NCBI GenBank assembly: GCA_019637115.1
Contig: JAHBWH010000081.1
Coordinates: 1-34,322, forward strand
Direction: 5' to 3'
Length of the DNA stretch: 34,322 nt
Source of the DNA: Myxococcales bacterium
GTDB taxonomy: Bacteria > Myxococcota_A > Polyangia > Polyangiales > Houyiibacteriaceae
Shown piece by piece: positions 25,192-34,322 of this stretch; position 1 is the stretch's first letter; the number at the start of each line of letters is the position of its first letter. The notes beneath the pieces were generated by a model. It searched no databases. It was not told the DNA's origin and was given only the letters and a program-made list of their open reading frames with translations. A program made the position numbers and the translations under genes.

Positions 25192-26717
25192 GCCCCCGCT
25201 TCGTTCTCCTCGCTTCGGCCCTCTCCGGCGGGCTCGCGTTCGTCGCGTGCGGCGGCACGACTCCGCCGCCGCCGGTCGTGGTCCCCGAGCCCGAGCCCGA
25301 GCCCGCGACCGAGGAGGTCGTCCAGGCGCCCCGCGAGGCGCCCCCCGAGTCGGGGCCGGCGCGGGACATCGCCTTCCCGCCCATCGAGCGGGTCTCGCTC
25401 GCCAACGGGCTCGAGCTCAACACCGTGCGCAGCGCGCAGCTCCCCGTGGTGTACCTGCGGCTCGTCGTTCGCAGCGGCGCGGAGACGGATCCGGCGAACC
25501 TCCCGGGGCTCGCGAGCCTCGTGGCCGACATGCTCAAGGAGGGCACGACGCGCCGCTCGAGCGCCGCCCTCGCGGAGGCAGTCGAGTTCCTCGGCGCAGA
25601 TCTCTGGACCAGCGCAGACGAAGAGAACGTCCACCTCGTCTTCCGCGCGCTCTCCGATCACCTCGACGAGGCGATGACGTTGCTGGCCGAGGTCGCGCTC
25701 CAACCGGCCTTCGCGCAGGGAGAGCTCGACAAGCTGCGGCGCCGCGAGCTCGATCGGCTCTCGCTCCAGACCAAGCAGCCGAACTACCTCGCCCGGCGGG
25801 CCCTCTACCAGCGGCTCTACGGCGACCACCCGTACTCGCGCATGGACACGAACCCCGCCGCGCTCCGCGCCATCAAGCGGACCGACCTTCAGCGCTGGCA
25901 CCGCGCGCACTTCGTCCCTGGCAACGCCTTCCTCGTCGCGGTCGGCGACGTGACGCCCGAGCGGGTGCAGCAGGCCGCCGAGCGCGCCTTCGGACGCTGG
26001 CGGGGCAACGCGCCGGCGGTTCGCGAGCTCCCGGCCCTACCGGAGCGCGCCCGCCGCGAGGTCGTCCTGGTCGACCGGCCGGGCGCGGTCCAGAGCGTGA
26101 TTCTGCTCGGCAACCCAGGCATCGCGCGCCGCGACGAAGCCTGGGTCCCGCTGATGGTGGCCAACCAGGTCCTCGGCGGCTCGGCGGCGTCACGCCTCTT
26201 CATGGACCTCCGCGAGCGGCGCAGCCTCACCTACGGCGCGTACAGCCAGGTCGGCGAGCGGGTCGGCGTCGCGCCCTTCGTCGCGTGGGCGGCGGTGCGC
26301 ACCGAGGTCACGGCCGAGGCGATGAACGCCTTCTTCGAGAACCTCGGGGCGATCGTCACGGCCGAGCCCTCGGCGCCGGAGCTGCGCAACGCGCAGCGCT
26401 ATCTCAGCGACTCGTTCCCCTTGCAGATCGACACGCCCGGGAAGATCTCGGGGCTCGTCGCGGACCTGCGCATCTTCGGGCTCCCCGACGACTATTGGGA
26501 GAGCTACCGGACGAGCATCCGCGAGGTGACCCCGGCCGAGGCGCTCGCGGCCGCCCAGCGGCACATCCGACCCGCCGAGATGCTGGTCGTGGTGGTCGGC
26601 GACGCGGCGCAGATCGCGTCGGAGCTTCGGGCGTGGGGGCCGGTCGTCGTCGTCGACGAGACGGGCGCCGAGAAGCAGCGGCTCGGGCCGCTCGACGGGG
26701 ACGCCCCAGCGGAGTGA
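25188..26717 (+). CDS. M16-like inactive partner, lipoprotein
   Basis: A 509-residue M16 homologue translationally coupled to the active subunit (ATGA overlap at 25188-25191). The signal sequence ends in the lipobox FVAC (Cys21), followed by a Pro/Glu-rich linker to about residue 50. The mature protein keeps the M16 fold and the substrate-pocket motif RERRSLTYGAYS (about 344-355). Where an active enzyme has HxxEH it reads LASLVADML, so it lacks zinc ligands. It should anchor the complex to a membrane and contribute the Arg/Tyr half of the active chamber, as known for M16B heterodimers. Confidence 0.93.
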   Translation: MSPRFVLLASALSGGLAFVACGGTTPPPPVVVPEPEPEPATEEVVQAPREAPPESGPARDIAFPPIERVSLANGLELNTVRSAQLPVVYLRLVVRSGAETDPANLPGLASLVADMLKEGTTRRSSAALAEAVEFLGADLWTSADEENVHLVFRALSDHLDEAMTLLAEVALQPAFAQGELDKLRRRELDRLSLQTKQPNYLARRALYQRLYGDHPYSRMDTNPAALRAIKRTDLQRWHRAHFVPGNAFLVAVGDVTPERVQQAAERAFGRWRGNAPAVRELPALPERARREVVLVDRPGAVQSVILLGNPGIARRDEAWVPLMVANQVLGGSAASRLFMDLRERRSLTYGAYSQVGERVGVAPFVAWAAVRTEVTAEAMNAFFENLGAIVTAEPSAPELRNAQRYLSDSFPLQIDTPGKISGLVADLRIFGLPDDYWESYRTSIREVTPAEALAAAQRHIRPAEMLVVVVGDAAQIASELRAWGPVVVVDETGAEKQRLGPLDGDAPAE

Positions 26718-26741
26718 CGTCCGTCGGAGCGACGTCGATCG

Positions 26742-26763
26742 GGCTCGGCTCGAAAGCCGAGCC
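26742..26763 (+). terminator. hairpin after the M16 operon
   Basis: GGCTCGGCT (26742-26750), loop CGAA and AGCCGAGCC (26755-26763) form a perfect 9-bp stem, 24 bases after the stop codon, followed by GTTACGG rather than a T run. It is the clearest terminator-like hairpin in the window. Confidence 0.55.
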
Positions 26764-26848
26764 GTTACGGTGCAACGTAGCGGACCCGTGGCGCTCACCG
26801 AGCCTCCGCGGGCCGCGATGCCTCTGGGGGCCTCGCGGGGTTCCCCTC

Positions 26849-26866
26849 CTCCGCCCGCGGGCGGAG
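26849..26866. other. 18-bp perfect palindrome in the glmS leader
   Basis: CTCCGCCCG/CGGGCGGAG is a self-complementary 18-mer about 50 bases before the glmS start. It could be an operator or a stem in the leader RNA. I see no glmS-ribozyme-like core. Confidence 0.35.
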
Positions 26867-26918
26867 CTTCCCCAACACGGAGCCCCGGCGGTCGGCCGGG
26901 ACCAGGAGACGTCGATCC

Positions 26919-28751
<1,833 letters not shown>

Positions 28752-28760
28752 GCCAGCCGG

Positions 28761-29546
28761 ATGTACCGTGGTCGACGCATCGCGGTCGTCGTCCCCGCCC
28801 ACGAGGAGGAGCGACTGATCGGGCGCACGCTGGGCGCCGTCCCCGCGTTCGTGGACCACGTGATCGTGGTCGACGACGGAAGCGCGGACGCGACCTCGGC
28901 GCAGGCGCGCGCGCTCGGTGACGCGCGCGTCGAGGTGGTGCGCCACGAGGTGAACCAGGGCGTCGGCGCCGCCATCGTGTCGGGCTACCGACGGGCGTTC
29001 GCGGCGGGGGCCGAGATCGCCGTCGTGATGGCGGGCGACGCGCAGATGGACCCTCGCGATCTCCCGGCGCTGCTCGATCCCGTCGTCGAGGGGCGCGTGG
29101 GCTACGCGAAGGGTGATCGCCTCGCGTGGCCGGGCGCGCGGTCGCGCATGCCCTTCTCTCGATGGCTCGGGAACCACGCGCTCTCGCTCCTCACCCGCCT
29201 CGCGACGGGGCTCCGCCTCCGCGACTCGCAGTGCGGCTACACGGCGCTCGCGCGCGACGCCGCGGCGCGCGTGCCGCTGGCGGCGCTCTGGCCGCGCTAC
29301 GGCTATCCGAACGACCTGCTCGGGATGCTCGCGCGGCACGGCGTGGCGATCGAGGACGTCCGCGTGCGGCCCGTCTACGCGGACGAGGTCAGCGGCGTCG
29401 GGCTGCGCCACGCGCTCGTCGTGATCCCCTCGGTGCTCGCGCGGGTGTGGTGGCGGCGCCTGATCGGGCGCTCGGAGCCGAGCGCCGATCGAGGGGCCGC
29501 GAGGCTCTCGGCCGAGGCGTCACGGAGCACGGACCTCGCGCCATGA
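28761..29546 (+). CDS. glycosyltransferase family 2 protein
   Basis: A 261-residue GT2 of the dolichyl-phosphate mannose synthase type. The GT-A fold begins RIAVVVPAHEEERLIGRTL. The first Asp pair is in VVDDGSADAT, and the metal-binding segment is MAGDAQMDPRDLPAL, the usual place for the DxD-like motif. GYAKGDRL and RDSQCGYTAL are characteristic later motifs. Two weakly hydrophobic C-terminal helices are not clear membrane anchors. It should transfer a sugar from a nucleotide donor to a lipid carrier or glycan. It starts nine bases after glmS and overlaps the next gene by four bases, indicating one operon. Confidence 0.92.
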   Translation: MYRGRRIAVVVPAHEEERLIGRTLGAVPAFVDHVIVVDDGSADATSAQARALGDARVEVVRHEVNQGVGAAIVSGYRRAFAAGAEIAVVMAGDAQMDPRDLPALLDPVVEGRVGYAKGDRLAWPGARSRMPFSRWLGNHALSLLTRLATGLRLRDSQCGYTALARDAAARVPLAALWPRYGYPNDLLGMLARHGVAIEDVRVRPVYADEVSGVGLRHALVVIPSVLARVWWRRLIGRSEPSADRGAARLSAEASRSTDLAP

Positions 29547-30685
29547 AGGTGCTCGTCCTGACGACGAGCTACCCGAGGTGGGAGGGCGATCCCGGCGGGA
29601 GCTTCGTCGCGGGATTCGCGCGCGCGCTCGTGCGCTCAGGGCACGAGACGCACGTCGTCGCGCCCGCGTGGCCGGACGCGCCCGCGTGGCCGGACGCGCC
29701 CGCGCGGAGCGGCGAGGGCCTCGAACCGAGCGTGCGGTGGGTGCGCTATCTGTGGCCCCGCGGTCTGCAGCGAGCCTTTCACGGCGCGGGGGCGCCTGCC
29801 CACGCGCCGGACCCGCGGGCGTGGCCTGGTTTTGCGGCCTATCCCTTCGCCGCGCGTTGGGCCGCGCGAGGCCGGTGGGACGCGGTCGTGGCGCACTTCG
29901 GGATCCCGAACGGCTGGATCGGAGCCACCCTCGGCGCGCCGCGCCTGCTCACGGTGTGGCACTCGGCGGACGTCGCGCTCGCGGCGCGGGCACCGCGCGC
30001 GATGCTCGCGCCGCTCATGGCGCGTGGGGTGCATTGGTTCGTCCGAGACACCCACCGGGCGCGCCTCGCGACGGAGACGACGCGCGCGCTCGTGCGACCG
30101 ATGGGCGCCGACGCGCCGCGCGCGATGTCGCGCGCCGAGGCGTGCGCCTCGCTCGGGCTCGATCCGAGCAGACCGGTCGTGCTCTTCCTCGGGCGCCTCG
30201 TGCCGATGAAGGGATGCGACGTCCTGCTCCGGGCCGAGCTCGGCGACGCACAGCGGGTCGTGGCGGGGGAGGGGCCTGAGCGACCCCGGCTCGCGGGGCT
30301 CGCGCCTCCCTCCACGGTGCTGCTCGGGGCGGTGCACGGGGCGCGCAAGGACGCGTGCTTCGCGGCGGCGGACGTGCTCGTCCTGCCCTCTCGGCGTGGG
30401 GTCGGCGGGCGCGAGGAGGGCGCCCCCGTCGTCGCCATCGAGGCAGCTCTCGCGGGGGTGCCGCGGGTGGCGAGCGAGGTCGTCGGGCTGCCGGTCGACG
30501 AGGCGCACGTCGTTCCGGCGGACGACCCGGACGCGCTCGCGCGCGCGATCCGCGCCGTGCTCGACGAGCCGTCGCGCGTCGCCGCCCTCGTCGCGCGCGC
30601 CCGCACGCGCGCCGAAGCGCAGCGCTGGGATCGGCTCGCACCCACGATCGACGCGGTCGTGCGCGCGGCGTGGCTGCACCCATGA
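29543..30685 (+). CDS. glycosyltransferase family 4 (GT-B) protein
   Basis: A 380-residue GT-B fold enzyme. The N-terminal domain starts MKVLVLTTSYPRWEGDPGGSF with the acceptor-side Gly-rich loop. The C-terminal donor-binding domain carries VLFLGRLVPMKGCDVLL (near residue 212), VVAGEGPERPRL, and the E(x7)E-type region EEGAPVVAIEAALAGVP. It transfers a sugar from a nucleotide donor during glycan synthesis. The ATG at 29543 overlaps the preceding stop by four bases. An internal 18-bp tandem duplication gives two copies of the hexapeptide AWPDAP near residue 50. It is the last gene of glmS-GT2-GT4 and is followed by array D. Confidence 0.94.
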   Translation: MKVLVLTTSYPRWEGDPGGSFVAGFARALVRSGHETHVVAPAWPDAPAWPDAPARSGEGLEPSVRWVRYLWPRGLQRAFHGAGAPAHAPDPRAWPGFAAYPFAARWAARGRWDAVVAHFGIPNGWIGATLGAPRLLTVWHSADVALAARAPRAMLAPLMARGVHWFVRDTHRARLATETTRALVRPMGADAPRAMSRAEACASLGLDPSRPVVLFLGRLVPMKGCDVLLRAELGDAQRVVAGEGPERPRLAGLAPPSTVLLGAVHGARKDACFAAADVLVLPSRRGVGGREEGAPVVAIEAALAGVPRVASEVVGLPVDEAHVVPADDPDALARAIRAVLDEPSRVAALVARARTRAEAQRWDRLAPTIDAVVRAAWLHP

Positions 30686-30697
30686 GCCTAACCACCC

Positions 30698-30713
30698 GTC
30701 ACACGGAGGTGAC
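30698..30713 (+). terminator. weak hairpin after the GT4 gene
   Basis: GTCAC (30698-30702), a 6-base loop and GTGAC (30709-30713) form a short stem 12 bases after the stop, with flanking C-rich and G-rich bases that could extend it with a mismatch. There is no T run, so it is weak. Confidence 0.25.
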
Positions 30714-30732
30714 TGGCGGGCGGTGGGCCAGG

Positions 30733-30877
30733 CGTGACGGGCGTGACGGGGCGTGACGGGCGTGACGGGCGTGACGGGCGTGACGGGCGTGACGGGCGTG
30801 ACGGGCGTGACGGGCGTGACGGGCGTGACGGGCGTGACGGGCGTGACGGGCGTGACGGGCGTGACGGGCGTGACGGG
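30733..30877 (+). repeat. array D: 9-bp CGTGACGGG minisatellite, 16 units
   Basis: Two units (30733-30750), one extra G at 30751, then 14 uninterrupted units of CGTGACGGG from 30752 to 30877. The units are identical, which implies recent expansion or homogenisation. It follows the GT4 gene by 47 bases and occupies part of a 415-bp gap; the rest holds a promoter-like element and a small hairpin before the next gene. Confidence 0.97.
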
Positions 30878-30981
30878 GTTGGGGGATCGCCTGCCCCCCC
30901 CGAACGCTGGGGTCGCGCGCGCGACGGGCCTCCTTTCCGCGATCTTCTGGGGTTTCTGGAATGTCACGAGACTGGGACCGG

Positions 30982-31011
30982 TTGATCACCATGCATGGGT
31001 TGCCGTATCGT
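30982..31011 (+). promoter_or_regulatory. candidate promoter for the YdcH-like gene
   Basis: TTGATC (30982-30987) and TATCGT (31006-31011) are separated by 18 bases, about 90 bases before the ATG at 31101. Both hexamers are moderate matches. Confidence 0.35.
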
Positions 31012-31069
31012 GATCGAGTCCGAGCCTCATCGGCTCGTCGCGCTTGACCCAGCTTGAATCTGCAGTTTG

Positions 31070-31084
31070 GCGACCGTTGGTCGC
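31070..31084 (+). promoter_or_regulatory. hairpin just upstream of the YdcH-like ribosome-binding site
   Basis: GCGACC-GTT-GGTCGC forms a perfect 6-bp stem. It ends two bases before AGGAGG (31087-31092), so it could modulate access to the ribosome-binding site. Confidence 0.35.
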
Positions 31085-31100
31085 TCAGGAGGTGCATACG

Positions 31101-31295
31101 ATGGCCCGTACTCGCCGCGTCTCGGATCCTGACCTTCAGATCGCTCGCTTGGAGCGCAAGCACGCCGAGCTCGACGCTCGGGTGTCAGAGCTCACCGACC
31201 GCACCTTCCTCACCTCGTCCGAGCAGATGGAAGCGCAGCGCTTGAAGAAAGAGAAGCTCGCGCTGAAGACGCAGCTCGACCAGTTCCGGTCTTAG
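31101..31295 (+). CDS. YdcH-like small helical protein (DUF465 type)
   Basis: The 64-residue product reads as one long helical hairpin or coiled coil: LQIARLERKHAELDARVSEL, then a short turn with a Ser cluster, then AQRLKKEKLALKTQL, ending in Arg-Ser. The spacing of 'LxxxHxxLDxxVxxL' and the final 'LKKEKLxLKxQL' is the pattern of the small YdcH/DUF465 proteins, whose role is unknown. An AGGAGG eight bases before the ATG makes the start secure. Confidence 0.85.
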   Translation: MARTRRVSDPDLQIARLERKHAELDARVSELTDRTFLTSSEQMEAQRLKKEKLALKTQLDQFRS

Positions 31296-31373
31296 CGCCC
31301 CATCCCAGCGACCCGGAGCCTCCGACGAGCCGATCGTCGCAGCTTCTTCGATGAGCGGCTCGGTCGCGTGAGC

Positions 31374-31527
31374 GAGGTGTTTCCCTCGCGCGCCCGAGGT
31401 GTGTCCCTGGCGAGCCCGAGGTGTTTCCCTCGCGCGCCCGAGGTGTGTCCCTCGCGCGCCCGAGGTGTGTCCCTCGCGCGCCCGAGGTGTGTCCCTCGCG
31501 CGCCCGAGGTGTGTCCCTCACGAGCCT
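31374..31527 (+). repeat. array E: 22-bp minisatellite, seven units
   Basis: Units start every 22 bases (31374, 31396, 31418, 31440, 31462, 31484, 31506) with GAGGTGTGTCCCTCGCGCGC or a close variant. Units 3, 4, 5 and 6 differ mainly at one G/T position; the last is diverged. Each unit can fold as CGAGG-TGTGTC-CCTCG. Since 22 is not a multiple of three, frames shift from unit to unit. It fills the middle of a 346-bp gap between the YdcH-like gene and a lipoprotein gene; I see nothing else there. Confidence 0.95.
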
Positions 31528-31641
31528 GCTGTGCGTGGGCCAGGACTGTCTCTCACGCGCCCGCGCTGCGCGCGCGCCACGTGCGCTCCGAGCGCACGGA
31601 AAGGGTCGCGGACTCGTCGGACGGGCTGATAGAGTCGTGCC

Positions 31642-32058
31642 ATGCCGATCCGCTGGATTCTGCTCGTCGTCGTCTCGCTCGTGCTGCTCGCGTGCGGGCA
31701 GCTCAGGGACGACCTCCAGCGGGCGCGCGCGGCCTACGACATCGCCAAATACGAGGACGCGCAGGTCTGGCTCGAAGCGATCGAGCCCGAGATCGGGCAG
31801 CTGGAGAGCTACGATCGGGTGCGCTTCTACTACCTCCGAGGGATGACCGCGGAGCGGCTGGGGCAGCGCGCGGACGCCTTGCACTATCTCTCGCTCGCCA
31901 ACGAGGGCGTGCAGGTGGCGGGCGCCCGCGCGGGGCTCACGGATGAACAGCGACGTACGCTGGAGGCGACGCTCCCGACGCTCGTGCCCACCGGCCGCGA
32001 CCACCGGCCTCCCAGCTCCGACGAGGTGCCGTCGCCAGCCGCTCCCGACGGGGCATGA
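31642..32058 (+). CDS. small lipoprotein with TPR-like helices
   Basis: A 138-residue protein with a lipoprotein signal (MPIRWILLVVVSLVLLAC, Cys18). About 85 helical residues follow, resembling one or two tetratricopeptide-like hairpins: ARAAYDIAKYEDAQVWLEAIEP, and YYLRGMTAERLGQRADALHYLSLAN. The C-terminal 30 residues are Pro/Asp-rich and probably disordered. The role is probably as a membrane-anchored scaffold. It ends 122 bases before the LolA-like gene, on the same strand, and they may be cotranscribed. The start has no strong Shine-Dalgarno. Confidence 0.82.
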   Translation: MPIRWILLVVVSLVLLACGQLRDDLQRARAAYDIAKYEDAQVWLEAIEPEIGQLESYDRVRFYYLRGMTAERLGQRADALHYLSLANEGVQVAGARAGLTDEQRRTLEATLPTLVPTGRDHRPPSSDEVPSPAAPDGA

Positions 32059-32180
32059 GGCCGGCCGGCCCCCGACGAGCCGGGGCGACGGGGGCGGTCG
32101 CGTGGAGGTGCGAGCGTCCGCCAGACGTGCGATACGTGCCGCCCGTGAATAGCAGCCGACCCGTCGACGTTCTCCGTCCC

Positions 32181-32906
<726 letters not shown>

Positions 32907-33884
32907 GTACAGCGAATCGGAAGTTCGCGACCAGGTGCAGAGAGCGCCCGGTGAGCGGAGTCCACGTCTCGAGGGCGCCGCACTCGGAACGAACCTGAAC
33001 GAACCTGGGTTTGCCTCGTCGAGGGCCGCGGATACCTGGAACCACACGAGGATGGCGGCGAGGCGCTGTCCCGCCATCCCGTGGGAACTGCGGCAAGTCC
33101 GGAGAACCCTGGCAAGCCGCTCGATCGCGCCCTAAGCTGTTTCGCTGTAGCGAAAAGTTACAGTATGCTCGCTTCAGCACGGAGGGAATGGATCTCTCGG
33201 GTCGGCGGTTGATGCGGCCAGAGACGAAACGCGAAGCGGCCCCAGACGACGATCTTCCAAACCCCGAGGTCCGCACCGCGAGATTCAGGGCCGCAAATGG
33301 ACGGACCACAGGCCCCGAGAATCAGGGGCCGCAAATGGACGAAGCCGCCCCCGGGTGGGAGCGGCTTCGAAGAAGCTTGAGCCTTCTGAGGGGCCTCGAC
33401 CGCACTCGAGGTCTCATCCGGGTCGACTAGGCGAAGTAAGACAACGAAGGAAGCTACGAAGAGGAAGTCAGACCAAGCGTCGGAGGTCTCTGGTCGGGCC
33501 GGCAAGCTGTCCCAGAGCCAAGCAAGTTAGACAAAGTGTCTTCTCCCAGAACTCTTAGCAAGCCTGATGCCAAGCTCCTCGCGGCTCAGGTGCTCCCGAA
33601 AACACAGGGGAAATCGTGGGGCCCTGCGGCCCACCCGTTTTGGGGACTGCGCGAGCGCGGCACGGACCACGACATTCGTGTCAGGGGCGGGCAACTCCAC
33701 CTGCCACCGAGAGGCGCTCGCGCCGGCTCGCCAAACTCGCACACGGATCCATGCTTCGTGCCGTCGCTCTGGGTCGGTGGCGCGCTCCACCGCACTCGAG
33801 GAGCGTCGTTCGTCCCCACTCGGCTCGCGCGGAGCAACAAACGGCGCGAACTCGGGCCCGAGCGAGGTATCGTCCGCCGCAGAG
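32907..33884. other. gene-poor 978-bp stretch with atypical composition
   Basis: No convincing gene lies here. Several short frames are open, including one at 33188-33430 with GGAGGG directly before its ATG, but none has a recognisable domain. The stretch 33130-33560 is lower in GC than the rest. It contains a 16-bp palindrome and a pair of 18-bp near-identical direct repeats (CAGGGCCGCAAATGGACG near 33286 and 33323). On the minus strand, a frame ending near 33527 reads PAPDTNVVVRAAL, which superficially resembles a PIN-domain start but does not continue as one. This may be a decayed accessory module or simply an old intergenic region. Confidence 0.5.
33140..33155. promoter_or_regulatory. 16-bp palindrome TTTCGCT-GT-AGCGAAA
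   Basis: A perfect 7-bp inverted repeat around GT, with AT-rich ends and a TATGCT -10-like hexamer at 33164-33169 just downstream. It resembles operators bound by small Xre/HigA-type regulators, but no such gene is visible next to it. Confidence 0.5.
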
Positions 33885-34322
33885 ATGTTGTCGCCGCCGC
33901 CGATGAGCCGCGCTCGCGCGTCCGTACTTGCCGCTCGCCGCGACGAGCTGCCCCGAGAGCGGATGTTTCGGGTCCTGATGGAGCACCGCGAGTGGCTGGT
34001 CCCCCTCACGGCGCTCGGGCGCGACGAGCTGTCGCGGTGCGGGAAGGTGTCGTTCGGCCCGCGGGCGCAGACTCCCCCCGGAGAGCTCTGGGTCTTCACC
34101 GAGACCGCCACCGCCCAATCCGCGCTCTCCCACGGGGCCGTGCTCGGCTCCTTCGTGACCTCGGTCGACGGCGCCCGCCTCTTCGGCGCGCTGCTCGGCG
34201 GCGCCGAGATCGTGCGGATCAACCCTGCTGGCTATCCCGAGGATCTCCTCTCGTTCGAGCCGGGCGAGTACGCCGAGCTCGCGCGCTGGGCTCAGCTCGT
34301 CGGGCGCGAGCGCGAGCTGGCG
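33885..34322 (+). CDS. N-terminal part of an unrecognised protein, possibly SseB-like (3' truncated)
   Basis: An open frame from ATG 33885 runs off the end of the window with 146 residues visible. In-frame alternatives are at 33903 and 33963. The segment GELWVFTETATAQSALSH followed by FVTSVDGARLFGAL and EIVRINPAG resembles SseB/PilZ-neighbour-type small domains, where a threshold value is compared and an 'INP' turn ends the strand. The match is weak. No signal peptide or transmembrane segment is seen. The start is uncertain because no Shine-Dalgarno is clear at any of the three ATGs. The strand choice is supported by codon usage, strongly G/C at third positions, in contrast to the open frame on the opposite strand. 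Confidence 0.6.
   Translation, partial: MLSPPPMSRARASVLAARRDELPRERMFRVLMEHREWLVPLTALGRDELSRCGKVSFGPRAQTPPGELWVFTETATAQSALSHGAVLGSFVTSVDGARLFGALLGGAEIVRINPAGYPEDLLSFEPGEYAELARWAQLVGRERELA

Noticed and set aside
26718-26918. Possible glmS ribozyme or riboswitch in the leader
   Set aside because: There are hairpins, but no recognisable ribozyme core or pseudoknot layout.
32055-32180. Upstream ATG as start of the LolA-like gene
   Set aside because: It would place about 42 hydrophilic residues before the signal peptide.
33527-34222. Minus-strand frame with a PIN-like DTNVVVRAAL stretch
   Set aside because: Only the first few residues resemble a PIN domain, later conserved acids are missing, and most of it is antisense to the better-supported gene at 33885.

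Overview
The window is very GC-rich, with dense coding, strong G/C bias at third codon positions and long overlapping shadow frames. A CdnL/CarD-type regulator, an ECF sigma factor, many lipoproteins and signal-peptide proteins, a LolA-like carrier and GC-rich minisatellites between genes point to a Gram-negative member of the Myxococcota, probably a Polyangia/Sandaracinaceae-like organism. That placement is an inference from gene content and composition, not from a marker-gene search. I see no rRNA, tRNA, CRISPR array, phage or transposase gene.

Layout. 1-3.7 kb: the end of a Gly-rich protein, a small exported protein on the minus strand, an atypical SDR/NmrA-like protein and a swivel-first aconitase-superfamily hydratase. 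3.9-5.6 kb (minus): a fusion of two SDR domains. 5.7-10.1 kb: an envelope protein and alaS, followed at once by a 12-bp minisatellite (array A). 10.4-13.7 kb: a double DsbA/HCCA-isomerase-like protein and a Kef-type antiporter. 13.7-16.2 kb: a tetR/cytochrome P450 divergent pair with a palindromic operator between them; the 3' end of the P450 gene is tandemly duplicated. 16.4-17.9 kb: a lipoprotein with 15 six-cysteine repeats, then array B. 18.4-19.6 kb: an ECF sigma factor with two palindromes upstream, and a CdnL homologue, then array F. 19.7-23.5 kb (minus): cinA - array C - recA - lipoprotein. recA has a clear promoter overlapped by a sequence close to the Myxococcus LexA-type motif. 23.7-26.7 kb: an active/inactive M16 peptidase pair. 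26.9-30.7 kb: glmS-GT2-GT4, a tightly packed hexosamine/glycan operon, then the 9-bp array D. 31.1-32.9 kb: a YdcH-like small protein, the 22-bp array E, a small lipoprotein and a LolA-like protein. 32.9-33.9 kb: about 1 kb without a convincing gene, of atypical composition. 33.9 kb to the end: the start of an unrecognised, possibly SseB-like gene.

Most genes are ordinary housekeeping or envelope genes. The most unusual content lies between genes. Six unrelated-looking tandem arrays sit just downstream of coding regions. Three of them (A, B and C) reduce to one hidden hexamer family, GGNCNC, always on the + strand whatever the direction of the flanking genes. Other points worth checking are the double SDR, whose first half has lost its catalytic residues, the decayed duplication of the P450 tail, and the palindromes upstream of the P450 and sigma-factor genes.
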